64,000 bases of DNA from Hyphomicrobiales bacterium (lineage in GTDB: Bacteria > Pseudomonadota > Alphaproteobacteria > Rhizobiales > Rhizobiaceae). The stretch is from the NCBI GenBank assembly GCA_900467685.1, contig UBQX01000006.1:327432-391431 (forward strand). Reading direction: 5' to 3'. The position numbers were made by a program, and so were the translations under genes. The notes below the pieces were generated by a model. The model made no database searches. It was not told the DNA's origin and saw only the letters and a program-made list of their open reading frames with translations. Numbering within the stretch: the stretch's first letter is position 1; each line of letters begins with the position of its first letter. Shown here in pieces: positions 47,829-56,716 of this stretch.

Positions 47829-48596
47829 TCAGCAGGCTGCCTTGCCGCAGGCGCGCATGTTGGCGACCTTCTGGGTGAGGACATCGAGGCCCGCAGCGCC
47901 GGCGGTCAGATCGTCACCGATGACATAGGCGGGCGTGCCGTTGATGCCCAGCGCATCGGCGAGCTGGTAGGACGACTTGACGCTCTGCTCACCTGCATTG
48001 GCGGCCACCTGCTTGGCGATTTCGGCCTTGCTCACACCGAGGCTCTCGGCAACCTTCAGGGCCGTGTCCTTGTTGGCGTGGTTCGTGCCGCCGAGAAGTG
48101 CCATATGATACTGGCCGTATTTTTCCGGCGCAATCGCCCGGAAGGCCAGCGCAATCTTGTGCGCCTCGATGGAATCCTGGCCGAGGATCGGGAATTCCTT
48201 GAGCACGAAACGAACATTCGGATCCGACTTGATCAGCGCCGACATATCCTTGATCGCATGCTTGCAATAGGTGCAGTTGTAATCGAAGAATTCGACGATC
48301 GTGACATCACCCTTCGGATTGCCCATGACAAGGTCGGAGGGGTCGGAGAACAGCGCCTGCTTGTTCTTCTCGATGCCGGTCGCAGCCTTCGCCGCCGTCG
48401 CCTCTTCGCGCTTGGCCTGCAGCGCATCCTGGGCTTCGAGCAGGACTTCCGGGTTTTCGATCAGGTACTGGCGCACGATGTCGCCGATTTCCTTCTTCTG
48501 GGCATCGTCGAAGGCGCCGGCCGGTGCCGCAGTCGCCAGAACGGAAGCGACAACGAAGGCGCCCGATGCCAGCAAGTTCATGATCTTCGATGCCAT
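47829..48596 (-). CDS. Exported DsbA-like thiol:disulphide oxidoreductase (Com1-like)
   Basis: 255 residues from the ATG of MASKIMNLLASGAFVVASVL, a Sec signal peptide ending near AGA. An N-terminal helical extension (about 30-85) precedes the thioredoxin fold. The active site is C108-T-Y-C111 in EFFDYNCTYCKHA, and the cis-Pro loop is GINGTPAYVIG. Two more cysteines are at the C-terminus (RACGKAAC). The architecture fits the Com1/BdbD-type periplasmic group, which introduces or isomerises disulphides. Confidence 0.92.
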   Translation of the reverse strand: MASKIMNLLASGAFVVASVLATAAPAGAFDDAQKKEIGDIVRQYLIENPEVLLEAQDALQAKREEATAAKAATGIEKNKQALFSDPSDLVMGNPKGDVTIVEFFDYNCTYCKHAIKDMSALIKSDPNVRFVLKEFPILGQDSIEAHKIALAFRAIAPEKYGQYHMALLGGTNHANKDTALKVAESLGVSKAEIAKQVAANAGEQSVKSSYQLADALGINGTPAYVIGDDLTAGAAGLDVLTQKVANMRACGKAAC

Positions 48597-48813
48597 TTCT
48601 GTCTCCTGACCGCGCGTCTGTCTGCTTCGCAAGGCGACATATCAGACGGCAAATATGTTTGGGCTGTGGCAAATCGCCGGGCCCTGAATTTATCTCCTCG
48701 CTCTTTACAATCGGCGGGGTCTGAATACAAACCGCAAAACCCGATTAAATGACCTGCTCGCGCGATTGTGAAGATGTCAGCGACGGCAGGCCGCGAGCTT
48801 CCAGGAGACTGCC

Positions 48814-49977
48814 TTGGCCAACCTTTCGACACGTGGAAACGTCGAGCCCTTCCACGCCATGGATGTGCTGGCAGAGGCCACCAGGCGCCGTGCCGCCGGC
48901 CATCCGGTAATCTCCATGGCCGTGGGCCAGCCATCGCATCCGGCACCAAGGGCCGCACTGGCCGCCTCGCGCGCCGCCCTGGAACATGGCCGCCTCGGCT
49001 ATACCGACGCGCTGGGCCTGCTGTCGCTGCGCCAGGCGCTGTCGGCGCATTATCAAAGCCGCTACCGCGTCTCCGTTGATCCGCAACGCATCGCGGTCAC
49101 AACGGGCTCTTCGGCCGGCTTCAATCTCGCCTTCCTGGCGCTCTTCGATCAGGGCGACTGGGTGGCAATCGCGCGTCCAGGTTATCCGGCGTACCGCAAC
49201 ATCCTGAAGGCGCTCGGCCTTAACGTGCTGGAAGTCGCAGCAGATGCCGCAAGCGGCTTCACGCTGACACCGGACAATCTCGAGGCGGCCGCGCGCGATG
49301 CCAGCATCCGGCTCAAGGGCGTACTGCTCGCAAGCCCGGCGAACCCGACGGGAACCGTGACCGGTGCTGCCGCGCTGAAGGCGCTCGCCGACTATTGCCA
49401 CGCCAATGCCATCCATTTCATTTCGGACGAGATCTATCACGGCCTGACCTACGCCGGCGAGGAGACGACGGCGCTCTCGGTGACCGGCGACGCCATCATC
49501 ATCAATTCGTTCTCGAAATATTATTGCATGACCGGATGGCGTATCGGCTGGATGGTGCTGCCGGAGAATATGGTCCGCAGCTTCGAGCGCATTGCGCAGA
49601 GCCTTTACATTTCCGCGCCGGAACTCTCGCAGATTGCTGCCGAAGCGGCTCTCGGCGAAACGGAGGAACTGGAAGAGGTCAAGGCGAGCTATCGCAAGAA
49701 CCGCGACATCCTGCTCGAAGCCCTGCCGAGGATCGGCCTCAACCTGGCGTCCCCGATGGACGGTGCCTTCTACGCCTATGCCGATGTCAGCCGCTTCACC
49801 AATGATTCGATGGCGTTTGCACGCCGCATGCTGAGCGAAACCAATGTTGCGGCAACGCCCGGCATCGACTTCGATCCTGTCGACGGCCATCACACGATGC
49901 GCTTTTCCTACGCAGGTGCGACCGCCGACATGGTTGAGGCGATGGCGCGTGTCGAGACGTGGCTGAAAGTCCTCTGA
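48814..49977 (+). CDS. Pyridoxal-phosphate aminotransferase, class I/II
   Basis: 387 residues. The start is TTG (48814-48816), with AGGAG 7 nt upstream. The PLP lysine is K235 in INSFSKYYCMTGWRIGW. The Asn-Pro contact is SPANPTGTVTG, the Asp is in FISDEIYHGLTY, and the C-terminal Arg is in HHTMRFSYAG. It belongs to the aspartate aminotransferase-like group (type I fold). The amino-acid substrate cannot be assigned by eye. Confidence 0.92.
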   Translation: MANLSTRGNVEPFHAMDVLAEATRRRAAGHPVISMAVGQPSHPAPRAALAASRAALEHGRLGYTDALGLLSLRQALSAHYQSRYRVSVDPQRIAVTTGSSAGFNLAFLALFDQGDWVAIARPGYPAYRNILKALGLNVLEVAADAASGFTLTPDNLEAAARDASIRLKGVLLASPANPTGTVTGAAALKALADYCHANAIHFISDEIYHGLTYAGEETTALSVTGDAIIINSFSKYYCMTGWRIGWMVLPENMVRSFERIAQSLYISAPELSQIAAEAALGETEELEEVKASYRKNRDILLEALPRIGLNLASPMDGAFYAYADVSRFTNDSMAFARRMLSETNVAATPGIDFDPVDGHHTMRFSYAGATADMVEAMARVETWLKVL

Positions 49978-50095
49978 TGTTCTTTTTGCAGCAAGGGAGA
50001 CTATTTCCGCTCCGGGTACGCCTTGGAATTCGATAGAGGTAGCCTATATTGCACTGGCCTGTCCCCCTGACCCGATTTTGCTTCAGAGGTTACTG

Positions 50096-50626
50096 ATGAA
50101 ATCCTTGGAACTGCTTGTAGAACGCATCATTCTTTCCAGCCGCTGGTTATTGGTGGTGTTCTATCTCGGCCTTGCCGCAGCGCTGGCGCTCTATGGGTTC
50201 TCTTTCCTGCTGAAGTTCATCAAGATCGCCTCCAATGTCATGGTCGCCAACGAAGGCGACATGATCCTCGCGATGCTCGGCCTCATCGACGCAGCCCTCG
50301 TGGGCAGCCTGATCGTGATGGTCATGATCTCCGGTTACGAGAACTTCGTCAGCCGTTTTGACGAAGCCGAGGCGGACGCCGAAAACAAGGACGTATCCTT
50401 CCTGGGAAAGCTCGATTCGGGCAGCCTCAAGATCAAGGTGGCCTCGTCGATCGTGGCGATCTCGTCGATCCACCTGCTGCAGGTCTTTCTCAACATCAAC
50501 GAATATACCGACATGAAGATCGTTCTTCTGACCGGCATTCACATCGCCTTCGTCGTCTCCGCTCTGATGCTCGGTTACCTCGAGATCATGATGTCGAAGG
50601 CCAAGAAGAACGTCGGCAAGGATTGA
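50096..50626 (+). CDS. UPF0114 (YqhA) family membrane protein
   Basis: 176 residues from the ATG of MKSLELLVERIILSSRWLLVVFYLGLAAALALYGF. Four membrane helices are likely: about 18-40, 55-85, 112-130 and 136-160. The family phrases RWL.V..Y.GL and ISGYENFVSRFD are present. Function is unknown across the family. It is convergent with the TetR gene, 9 nt away. Confidence 0.92.
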   Translation: MKSLELLVERIILSSRWLLVVFYLGLAAALALYGFSFLLKFIKIASNVMVANEGDMILAMLGLIDAALVGSLIVMVMISGYENFVSRFDEAEADAENKDVSFLGKLDSGSLKIKVASSIVAISSIHLLQVFLNINEYTDMKIVLLTGIHIAFVVSALMLGYLEIMMSKAKKNVGKD

Positions 50627-50635
50627 GCGTCGGTG

Positions 50636-51271
50636 TCAGCGCTTGCCGAACGCGCGCAGGAAGGTCTTGACCGCGCGCTCCGCCATGCCGGTACACTCCT
50701 CTTCGCTCGGGAAACGACCCAGCTGGAATTCCGCGCGCCATTCGGCGGTGAGCAGCGCAAGAAACTGTCGCGCTGCCAGCGTGGCATCGTCGAGATCGAG
50801 AAAGCCGTTCAGGGCCAGTTGCGACAACTGCGCCGCGACCAGAGAGCGTTTCCGACCTGACCCATATTCGCGCCAGACCGTGAAAAGCTCGGGATAGCGG
50901 CCGCTCTCGTTCTCCGCGAGGCGAAGCAGCCAGCGGCTGGTCTTGTCCTGCGTGAGATGATTGAGAAAGCGGGCAGAAAATGCGGTCAGCTCCGCCGAAA
51001 CGTCCGTCGGCTTGTCCGGAAATTCCTCCATCAGAAGCATGAACTTCGCCGCCGACTTGTCGGTGAGCGCCGCAACGACTTCCTTGAAGAGCCCGTCCTT
51101 GTCTCCGACATGATTGTAGATCGTCTGTCGCGAAACGCCGGCCTTCGTTGCCACCGCGTCGATGCTCGCACCCGTATAGCCATCCTGACAGAAAACTGTC
51201 GCGGCCGCCTCTAGAATGCGGTCGCGCTTGGATTTGGCAAGGTCTGGTCTTTCGGCGTTTTGGATGTCCAT
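50636..51271 (-). CDS. TetR family regulator, probable repressor of the adjacent efflux gene
   Basis: 211 residues. The helix-turn-helix is RILEAAATVFCQDGYTGASIDAVATKAGVSRQTIYNHVGDKDGLFKEV. The C-terminal domain resembles the AefR/TetR_C_7 group (PELFTVWREYG; RFLALLTAEWRAEFQLG). It is divergent from the Bcr/CflA-type gene, and the gap contains two adjacent 18-bp palindromes. Repression of both genes, relieved by a toxic ligand, is the natural reading. Confidence 0.92.
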   Translation of the reverse strand: MDIQNAERPDLAKSKRDRILEAAATVFCQDGYTGASIDAVATKAGVSRQTIYNHVGDKDGLFKEVVAALTDKSAAKFMLLMEEFPDKPTDVSAELTAFSARFLNHLTQDKTSRWLLRLAENESGRYPELFTVWREYGSGRKRSLVAAQLSQLALNGFLDLDDATLAARQFLALLTAEWRAEFQLGRFPSEEECTGMAERAVKTFLRAFGKR

Positions 51272-51307
51272 GAACCCGAAATAATCCTTCCATCAAAAAT
51301 TTTCAAG

Positions 51308-51343
51308 TTGGACACTCTTGTCCAATTGGACATTAGTGTCTAA
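51308..51343. promoter_or_regulatory. Double TetR-type operator
   Basis: Two 18-bp palindromes lie side by side: TTGGACA-CTCT-TGTCCAA (51308-51325) and TTGGACA-TTAG-TGTCTAA (51326-51343). The first has perfect 7-bp arms; the second has one mismatch. The TTGGAC parts could also serve as -35 boxes, so bound repressor would block the promoter. Confidence 0.85.
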
Positions 51344-51425
51344 AAATATGGGCAGACACGAATATCGTGGTGGCGGGCTCCCATCGCCGCCTTGTCCATC
51401 CCCGAAAAGAACTGGAGAGATTTCG

Positions 51426-52628
51426 ATGAAGTCCTCGACGCTTTATTACGCCCTGATCCTGGGCTTCCTGTCCGCCGTCGGCGTTTCCGCCCTCGACATC
51501 TACCTGCCTTCGCTGCCCTCGATCGCGAAGGACTTCAATACCGATGGCAGTACGCTGCAACTGAGCCTGACCTCCTACTTCATCGCTATGGCGATCGCGC
51601 AAATGGTGTATGGCTCGGTGTCCGACATGTATGGCCGCCGCCCGCCGCTGATTGCGGGCATGGCCATCTACATCATTGGCGCCATCGGCTGCGCTCTGGC
51701 GCCTAGCGTCCATGCACTCATTGCCTTCCGCTTCATCCAGGGGCTTGGGGCAGGGGCTGGGGCGGTCATCGCCCGCGCCATCGTCCGCGACCTCCATACC
51801 GGACCTGAAGCGGCGCGGCTCATGTCGCTGCTGATGCTGGTCTTCAGCATCTCGCCCCTGCTTGCGCCGCTCGCCGGCAGCTTCATCGTCTCGGTCGGAA
51901 CATGGCGCGACATCTTCTGGGTCCTGACCGCCTTTGGCGTCCTTGGCGCCTTCCTCGTGACCTTCATCCTCAACGAAACCCGTACGAAGGAGAAGCGCTT
52001 GGAAAGCAGCCTCAGCGGCGCGTTCCGCAACTACGGGCTACTCCTGATCGATCCCTATTTCATGGGCGTCGTCGGCATCGCCGCCTTCGGCATGTCGAGC
52101 TACATGGTCTATGTCTCGAACTCGTCCTTCGTGATCATCGAGCATTTCGGTCTTACTCCGTCGGCTTACGGCATCATGTTTGCGCTGAATGCTATCCCGT
52201 TCTTCGTCTTCTCGCAGATGAATGCCCGGCTGGCCCGGCGCTACGGCCTGCGCCGCGTCGTCCGCACGGCCGCGTTGCTGTATTCGTCCATGATGGTGCT
52301 CTTGCTGGCGACACGCCTTGCCGGCATCGACAACTTCGTTGTGATGACTGTGCTGCTTCTCGCCGGCTACGGCTTCCTCGGCCTCGTCGTGCCGTCTTCC
52401 GCCGTCCTGGCTCTGGAGGCACACGGGCGCATCGCCGGTACGGCCTCGGCGCTCATGGGAACGCTGCAGTTCGTCGCCGCCTCGATTGTCACGGCGCTGG
52501 TGTCGCTGTTCTTCGATGGCACCTCGATGCCGATGATTGCCGGCATCGGCCTCTGCTCGATCATGGTCGTGATGTTCAGCCTTCTGACATTGCGCCCGGT
52601 CGCCCGGCAGGTGGTCGCGGCGGAATAA
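51426..52628 (+). CDS. Bcr/CflA family drug efflux transporter (MFS)
   Basis: 400 residues from the ATG of MKSSTLYYALILGFLSAVGVSALDIYLPSLPSIAKDF, typical of DHA1-type Bcr/CflA antiporters with 12 helices. MFS motif A is YGSVSDMYGRRPPLI, between helices 2 and 3; motif C-like GAGAGAVIARAIVRDLH follows. It probably exports drugs or toxic small molecules by proton antiport. The likely regulator is the divergent TetR gene. A perfect terminator stem follows. Confidence 0.92.
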   Translation: MKSSTLYYALILGFLSAVGVSALDIYLPSLPSIAKDFNTDGSTLQLSLTSYFIAMAIAQMVYGSVSDMYGRRPPLIAGMAIYIIGAIGCALAPSVHALIAFRFIQGLGAGAGAVIARAIVRDLHTGPEAARLMSLLMLVFSISPLLAPLAGSFIVSVGTWRDIFWVLTAFGVLGAFLVTFILNETRTKEKRLESSLSGAFRNYGLLLIDPYFMGVVGIAAFGMSSYMVYVSNSSFVIIEHFGLTPSAYGIMFALNAIPFFVFSQMNARLARRYGLRRVVRTAALLYSSMMVLLLATRLAGIDNFVVMTVLLLAGYGFLGLVVPSSAVLALEAHGRIAGTASALMGTLQFVAASIVTALVSLFFDGTSMPMIAGIGLCSIMVVMFSLLTLRPVARQVVAAE

Positions 52629-52657
52629 GCCAGTCACGAGGGCGCATGCCAAAACTG

Positions 52658-52685
52658 AAAAGGGGAGCTGAAAAGCTCCCCTTTT
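52658..52685. terminator. Bidirectional terminator between the efflux gene and prfB
   Basis: A perfect 12-bp stem AAAAGGGGAGCT / AGCTCCCCTTTT with a GAAA loop lies between convergent genes, giving T runs in both directions. Confidence 0.92.
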
Positions 52686-52705
52686 GCATCTCCCGACATC
52701 GACGA

Positions 52706-53837
52706 TCAGTCGATATCCGCAACCTCGACATTCGCGCCGCCAGTGACGCGATGGGCGAGGGCGGCTTCCATGAACTCGGTAATGTCGCCATCCAGAACGT
52801 CGCCAGGCGCCGAGCTTTCGACGCCCGTGCGCAGGTCCTTGACCATCTGGTAGGGCTGCAGCACGTAGGAGCGGATCTGGTGACCCCAGCCGATATCGCT
52901 CTTGGAGGCGGCTTCCGCGTTGGCAGCGGCTTCGCGGCGTTCCAGTTCGGCCTCGTAGAGACGCGAGCGCAGCATTTCCCACGCCTTGGCGCGGTTCTTG
53001 TGCTGCGAGCGCTCCTGCTGGCAGGCCACGACGATGCCAGACGGCATGTGCGTGATGCGCACGGCCGAGTCGGTCGTGTTGACGTGCTGGCCACCGGCGC
53101 CCGAAGAGCGATAGGTGTCGATGCGGCAATCGCTTTCGTTGATGTCGATCTGGATCGAATCGTCGACCACCGGATAGACCCAGATGGACGAGAAGGACGT
53201 GTGCCGGCGCGCGTTGCTGTCATAGGGCGAAATGCGCACGAGACGATGCACGCCCGATTCGGTCTTCAGCCAGCCATAGGCATTCTCGCCCTTGACGAGG
53301 ATCGTCGCGGACTTGATGCCGGCTTCTTCGCCGTCATGCATTTCCAGGATTTCGACCTTGAAGCCCTGACGTTCCGCCCAGCGCGTGTACATGCGCAAAA
53401 GCATGTTCGCCCAGTCCTGGCTCTCGGTGCCGCCGGCGCCTGAATGCACTTCCAGATAGGTGTCGTTGCCGTCGGCTTCGCCGGACAGCATCGCTTCGAC
53501 CTGGAGGCGGGCGAACTCGGTCCGCAGTGCGCGGATCGAATCCTCGGCATCCTTTACGATGCTCGCATCATCCTCGGCCTCGCCGAGTTCGATCAGCTCG
53601 ATATTGTCAGCCAGTTCCGATTCGAGCTTCTTCAGGCCGTTGATGCTCTTGTCCAGGTTCTGACGCTCGCGCATCAGCTTCTGGGCTTCGGTCGGGTTAT
53701 TCCAGAGATTGGGATCTTCTGACTTGTTGTTGAGCCAGTCGAGACGTCTTATCGCCTGATCCCAGTCAAAGATGCCTCCTCAGCAGGCTTATGGCCTGCT
53801 TGATTTCGTCGACAATATTCTCGATTTCGATACGCAT
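52706..53837 (-). CDS. prfB: Peptide chain release factor 2, with programmed +1 frameshift
   Basis: RF2 releases peptides at UGA and UAA. The gene starts at the ATG of [23 protein letters not shown] (53837) and meets an in-frame TGA at 53766-53768. A +1 shift there continues into [23 protein letters not shown] and the main body. The catalytic GGQ is in [17 protein letters not shown]. The stop-codon tripeptide region reads [17 protein letters not shown], with SPY where E. coli has SPF. The total length of about 376 residues is normal. It follows mrcA on the same strand after a terminator. Confidence 0.96.
53765..53780 (-). promoter_or_regulatory. RF2 programmed frameshift site
   Basis: On the minus strand AGGAGG (53775-53780), CAT, then CTT-TGA-C. 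This is the classical element: an internal Shine-Dalgarno 3 nt before the CUU slippery codon, then UGA followed by C. Low RF2 lets the ribosome slip to GAC, so RF2 controls its own synthesis. Confidence 0.95.
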
Positions 53838-53910
53838 GGTTCCGTTTCTTAACGTTGGTGCGAAAAGCTGGCGATGACATAATTTCTCGGGCCGCCGATG
53901 TAAACCCGCC

Positions 53911-53944
53911 AAACGAAAAAGCGCGGGGTTCGCACCCGCGCTTT
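53911..53944 (-). terminator. Terminator of mrcA
   Basis: On the minus strand AAAGCGCGGG / CCCGCGCTTT pairs over 10 bp around a 7-base loop and is followed by TTCGTTT. It begins 19 nt after the mrcA stop and separates mrcA from prfB. Confidence 0.88.
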
Positions 53945-53962
53945 CCATGTCCGCTCATAGGG

Positions 53963-56419
53963 TCAGAATAGCCCCGGCTGTCCCTGCTTCACCGCATCGT
54001 TCGCCTGCGGGGACTGGTTCATGATCTCTTCTGGCGTGGCGTAATCCTCGCCGCCGATGACGGAGAAGACATTGGCAGGGCCGGTTCCCGGCTTGAAGGC
54101 TTCGACGATCGTGTTCGGATCGCCAGGGCCAGCCTGCATCCCCGTCTTGCGATCGACGGCGATCAGCTGCATGCCTTCCGGAACGATGAACTTCGAGGGC
54201 GTGATGTCCTTGTCGGCATCCTGCATGAACTCGTTGAAGATTGGTGCCGAGAGGTGACCGCCGGTGCCGCCGCGACCCATCGGCTGCGGGTTGTCGTAGC
54301 CGATATAGACGCCGGCAACGAGGTCGGGCGTGAAGCCGACGAACCAGGCGTCCTTTTCATCGTTGGTCGTACCGGTCTTGCCGGCGACATCGCGGTCGAG
54401 TTTGACCTGCCCGGCGGCCGTGCCGCGCTGGATCACGCCCTGCATCATGGTGGTGATCTGGTAGGCCGTCATCGGGTCGAGAACCTGCTCGCGCTTGTCG
54501 TCGACAACAGGTTCCTCCTGACCCTTCCAGTCGGCCGCGTTGCAGTTCTCGCACACCCGGTCTTCATGCTTGTAGATCGTCTTGCCGGTGCGGTCCTGGA
54601 TACGGTCGATCAGCGTCGGCTTGATCTGCTTGCCACCGTTCGCGATCACCGAATAGCCGGAGACCATGCGCATCACGGTCGTTTCACCGGAGCCGAGCGA
54701 CATGGCGAGAACCGGCTGCATCTTATCGTAGATGCCGAAGCGTTCGGCATATTCCGCAACCGTGTCCATGCCCATGTCGTTGGCTAGGCGCACCGTCATC
54801 AGGTTGCGCGACTGTTCGATACCACGGCGCAGCGTCGAAGGACCGGAGAAGTCGCCGCCATAGTTCTTCGGCGCCCAGACCTGACCGCCCGGCAGCTGAA
54901 GCTCGAAGGGCGCGTCCATGACGACCGAGGCGGGCGTATAGCCATTATCGAGCGCGGCAGCGTACACGAACGGCTTGAACGAGGAGCCCGGCTGGCGCAT
55001 CGCCTGCGTGGCGCGGTTGAATTCCGACTGCGCATAGGAGAAGCCGCCGACCATGGCGAGAACGCGGCCCGTCTTCGGGTCCATGGCGATCATGCCGCCC
55101 TGGATCTTCGGCGGTTGGCGCAGCTTGTACTGGCCCGTCTTGCCGTCAATGGCCTGCACATAGACCACATCGCCCGGCTGGAAGATGTCGATAGGGGACT
55201 TCGCCTTCGTCATCAGAGACTTCGACGAACGGTAAGCCCATTTCATGTTGGCATCATCGATGCGTCCGCGCTCGCGTGCCGCGTCCACCTTGCCGGCGGG
55301 ATCATGCTCGGGGCGGATGCCGATGTCGACACCTTTGGCATCGGTCGCCAGAACGACCGCGAGCTTCCACTCGGGCACGTCGCGCATCTCGTCGAGCTTG
55401 GAAAGCGCCGGCCCCCAATCGCCGGTGACGTCGATGTGATTGATCGGGCCGTGATAGCCGCGCTTGATGTCGAAATCGATCAGCGCGTCCTGAAGCGCCT
55501 TGCGGGCGAAAATCTGCAGCTTCGGGTTGAGCGAGGTGCGAACCGAAAGACCGCCTTCGTAAAGCGCCTTCTCGCCATATTGCGCAATGATCTGGCGGCG
55601 GGCTTCTTCGGCGAAATAGTCCGAGGCGAAGAGATAGGTACCTGCCTTGCGGCCGGTCACGCCAAGAGGTTCCTTCTTGGCGGCGTCGCCATCGTCCTTG
55701 GCCACATAGCCGTTCTCGACCATGCGGTCGATCACCCAGTTGCGGCGCTCGAGCGCTGCGTCGGGATGGCGGAACGGATTGTAGTTCGCCGGGCCCTTGG
55801 GCAGCGAGGCTAGATAGGCGCATTCGGCAATCGTCAGTTCCGTCACCGACTTGTCGAAATAGGTCAGCGCCGCCGAAGCAATCCCGTAGGAATTCAGGCC
55901 GAAGAAGATCTCGTTGAGATAGAGCTCGAGAATGCGGTCCTTGGAATAGGTCTGCTCGATGCGCAGCGACAGGATCGCTTCCTTGGCCTTGCGGGACAGC
56001 GTCTGGTCGGAGGAGAGCAGGAAGTTCTTTGCCACCTGCTGCGTGATCGTCGAGGCGCCGACGGGGCGGCGGCCGCTGCCGACATTCTGCAGGTTGACGA
56101 GGACGGCGCGACCCAGGCCCATCAGGTCGAGACCCGGATGGCTGTAGAAGTTCTTGTCTTCGGCCGAGATGAAGGCAGCCTTGACGCGATCCGGGATGGC
56201 CTGGATGGGCAGGTAAAGACGCCGCTCATGAGCATATTCTGCAATGAGCTGACCATCGCCGGCATGGATGCGCGTGGTCACGGGCGGCGCGTAATTCGCC
56301 AGGACTTCGTAGTCGGGCAAGTCCTTCATGACCGTGTTGAGATAGATCGCGGCGGCAGCAGCAGCGCCGAAAAACAGGATCGCGCTCAACCCGAAGAAAT
56401 ATCCGATCAGTCTAATCAT
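53963..56419 (-). CDS. mrcA: Penicillin-binding protein 1A (bifunctional)
   Basis: 818-residue class A PBP with an N-terminal membrane anchor (LIGYFFGLSAILFFGAAAAAAIYL). The GT51 glycosyltransferase domain shows AFISAEDKNFYSHPGLD, GASTITQQVAKNF and RKAKEAILSLRIEQTYSKDRILELYLNEIFFG. The transpeptidase motifs are SSFK in QPGSSFKPFVYAA, SRN in EQSRNLMTVRLA, and KTGT in AGKTGTTNDEKDAWFVG. An OB-like insert lies between them. It polymerises and crosslinks peptidoglycan. The amidase gene precedes it on the same strand with a 297-bp gap. Confidence 0.96.
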   Translation of the reverse strand: MIRLIGYFFGLSAILFFGAAAAAAIYLNTVMKDLPDYEVLANYAPPVTTRIHAGDGQLIAEYAHERRLYLPIQAIPDRVKAAFISAEDKNFYSHPGLDLMGLGRAVLVNLQNVGSGRRPVGASTITQQVAKNFLLSSDQTLSRKAKEAILSLRIEQTYSKDRILELYLNEIFFGLNSYGIASAALTYFDKSVTELTIAECAYLASLPKGPANYNPFRHPDAALERRNWVIDRMVENGYVAKDDGDAAKKEPLGVTGRKAGTYLFASDYFAEEARRQIIAQYGEKALYEGGLSVRTSLNPKLQIFARKALQDALIDFDIKRGYHGPINHIDVTGDWGPALSKLDEMRDVPEWKLAVVLATDAKGVDIGIRPEHDPAGKVDAARERGRIDDANMKWAYRSSKSLMTKAKSPIDIFQPGDVVYVQAIDGKTGQYKLRQPPKIQGGMIAMDPKTGRVLAMVGGFSYAQSEFNRATQAMRQPGSSFKPFVYAAALDNGYTPASVVMDAPFELQLPGGQVWAPKNYGGDFSGPSTLRRGIEQSRNLMTVRLANDMGMDTVAEYAERFGIYDKMQPVLAMSLGSGETTVMRMVSGYSVIANGGKQIKPTLIDRIQDRTGKTIYKHEDRVCENCNAADWKGQEEPVVDDKREQVLDPMTAYQITTMMQGVIQRGTAAGQVKLDRDVAGKTGTTNDEKDAWFVGFTPDLVAGVYIGYDNPQPMGRGGTGGHLSAPIFNEFMQDADKDITPSKFIVPEGMQLIAVDRKTGMQAGPGDPNTIVEAFKPGTGPANVFSVIGGEDYATPEEIMNQSPQANDAVKQGQPGLF

Positions 56420-56716
56420 TTGCCTTTACCGGTTTGCAAGTTCCGGAGACATTGTCAGCCGGAACCGCGTCCACCTCATGAATGTGACAGGGACCATCGC
56501 GCCATCTGGTCGTGCACGGTCTTTTACCCGGACGCAGGCTATTCGTCGCGCATGCGTCGCAACCTCGTCTGTAAGGTTCCGAATGTGCGGAAAATAGGGC
56601 CTGAAACCCTCTTCCGGAAAATCACTACATCAATCCGGCATGCCTGTTACTTATCCGACACAGGGGGATTCGTCAAAACCCGCGTTCTGTCAAGACGATG
56701 CGGCTGCTTTGGCAGC

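Noticed and set aside
53674..53948. prfB as a frameshifted pseudogene
   Set aside because: The break is exactly the conserved RF2 recoding site with an internal Shine-Dalgarno, so the gene is intact.
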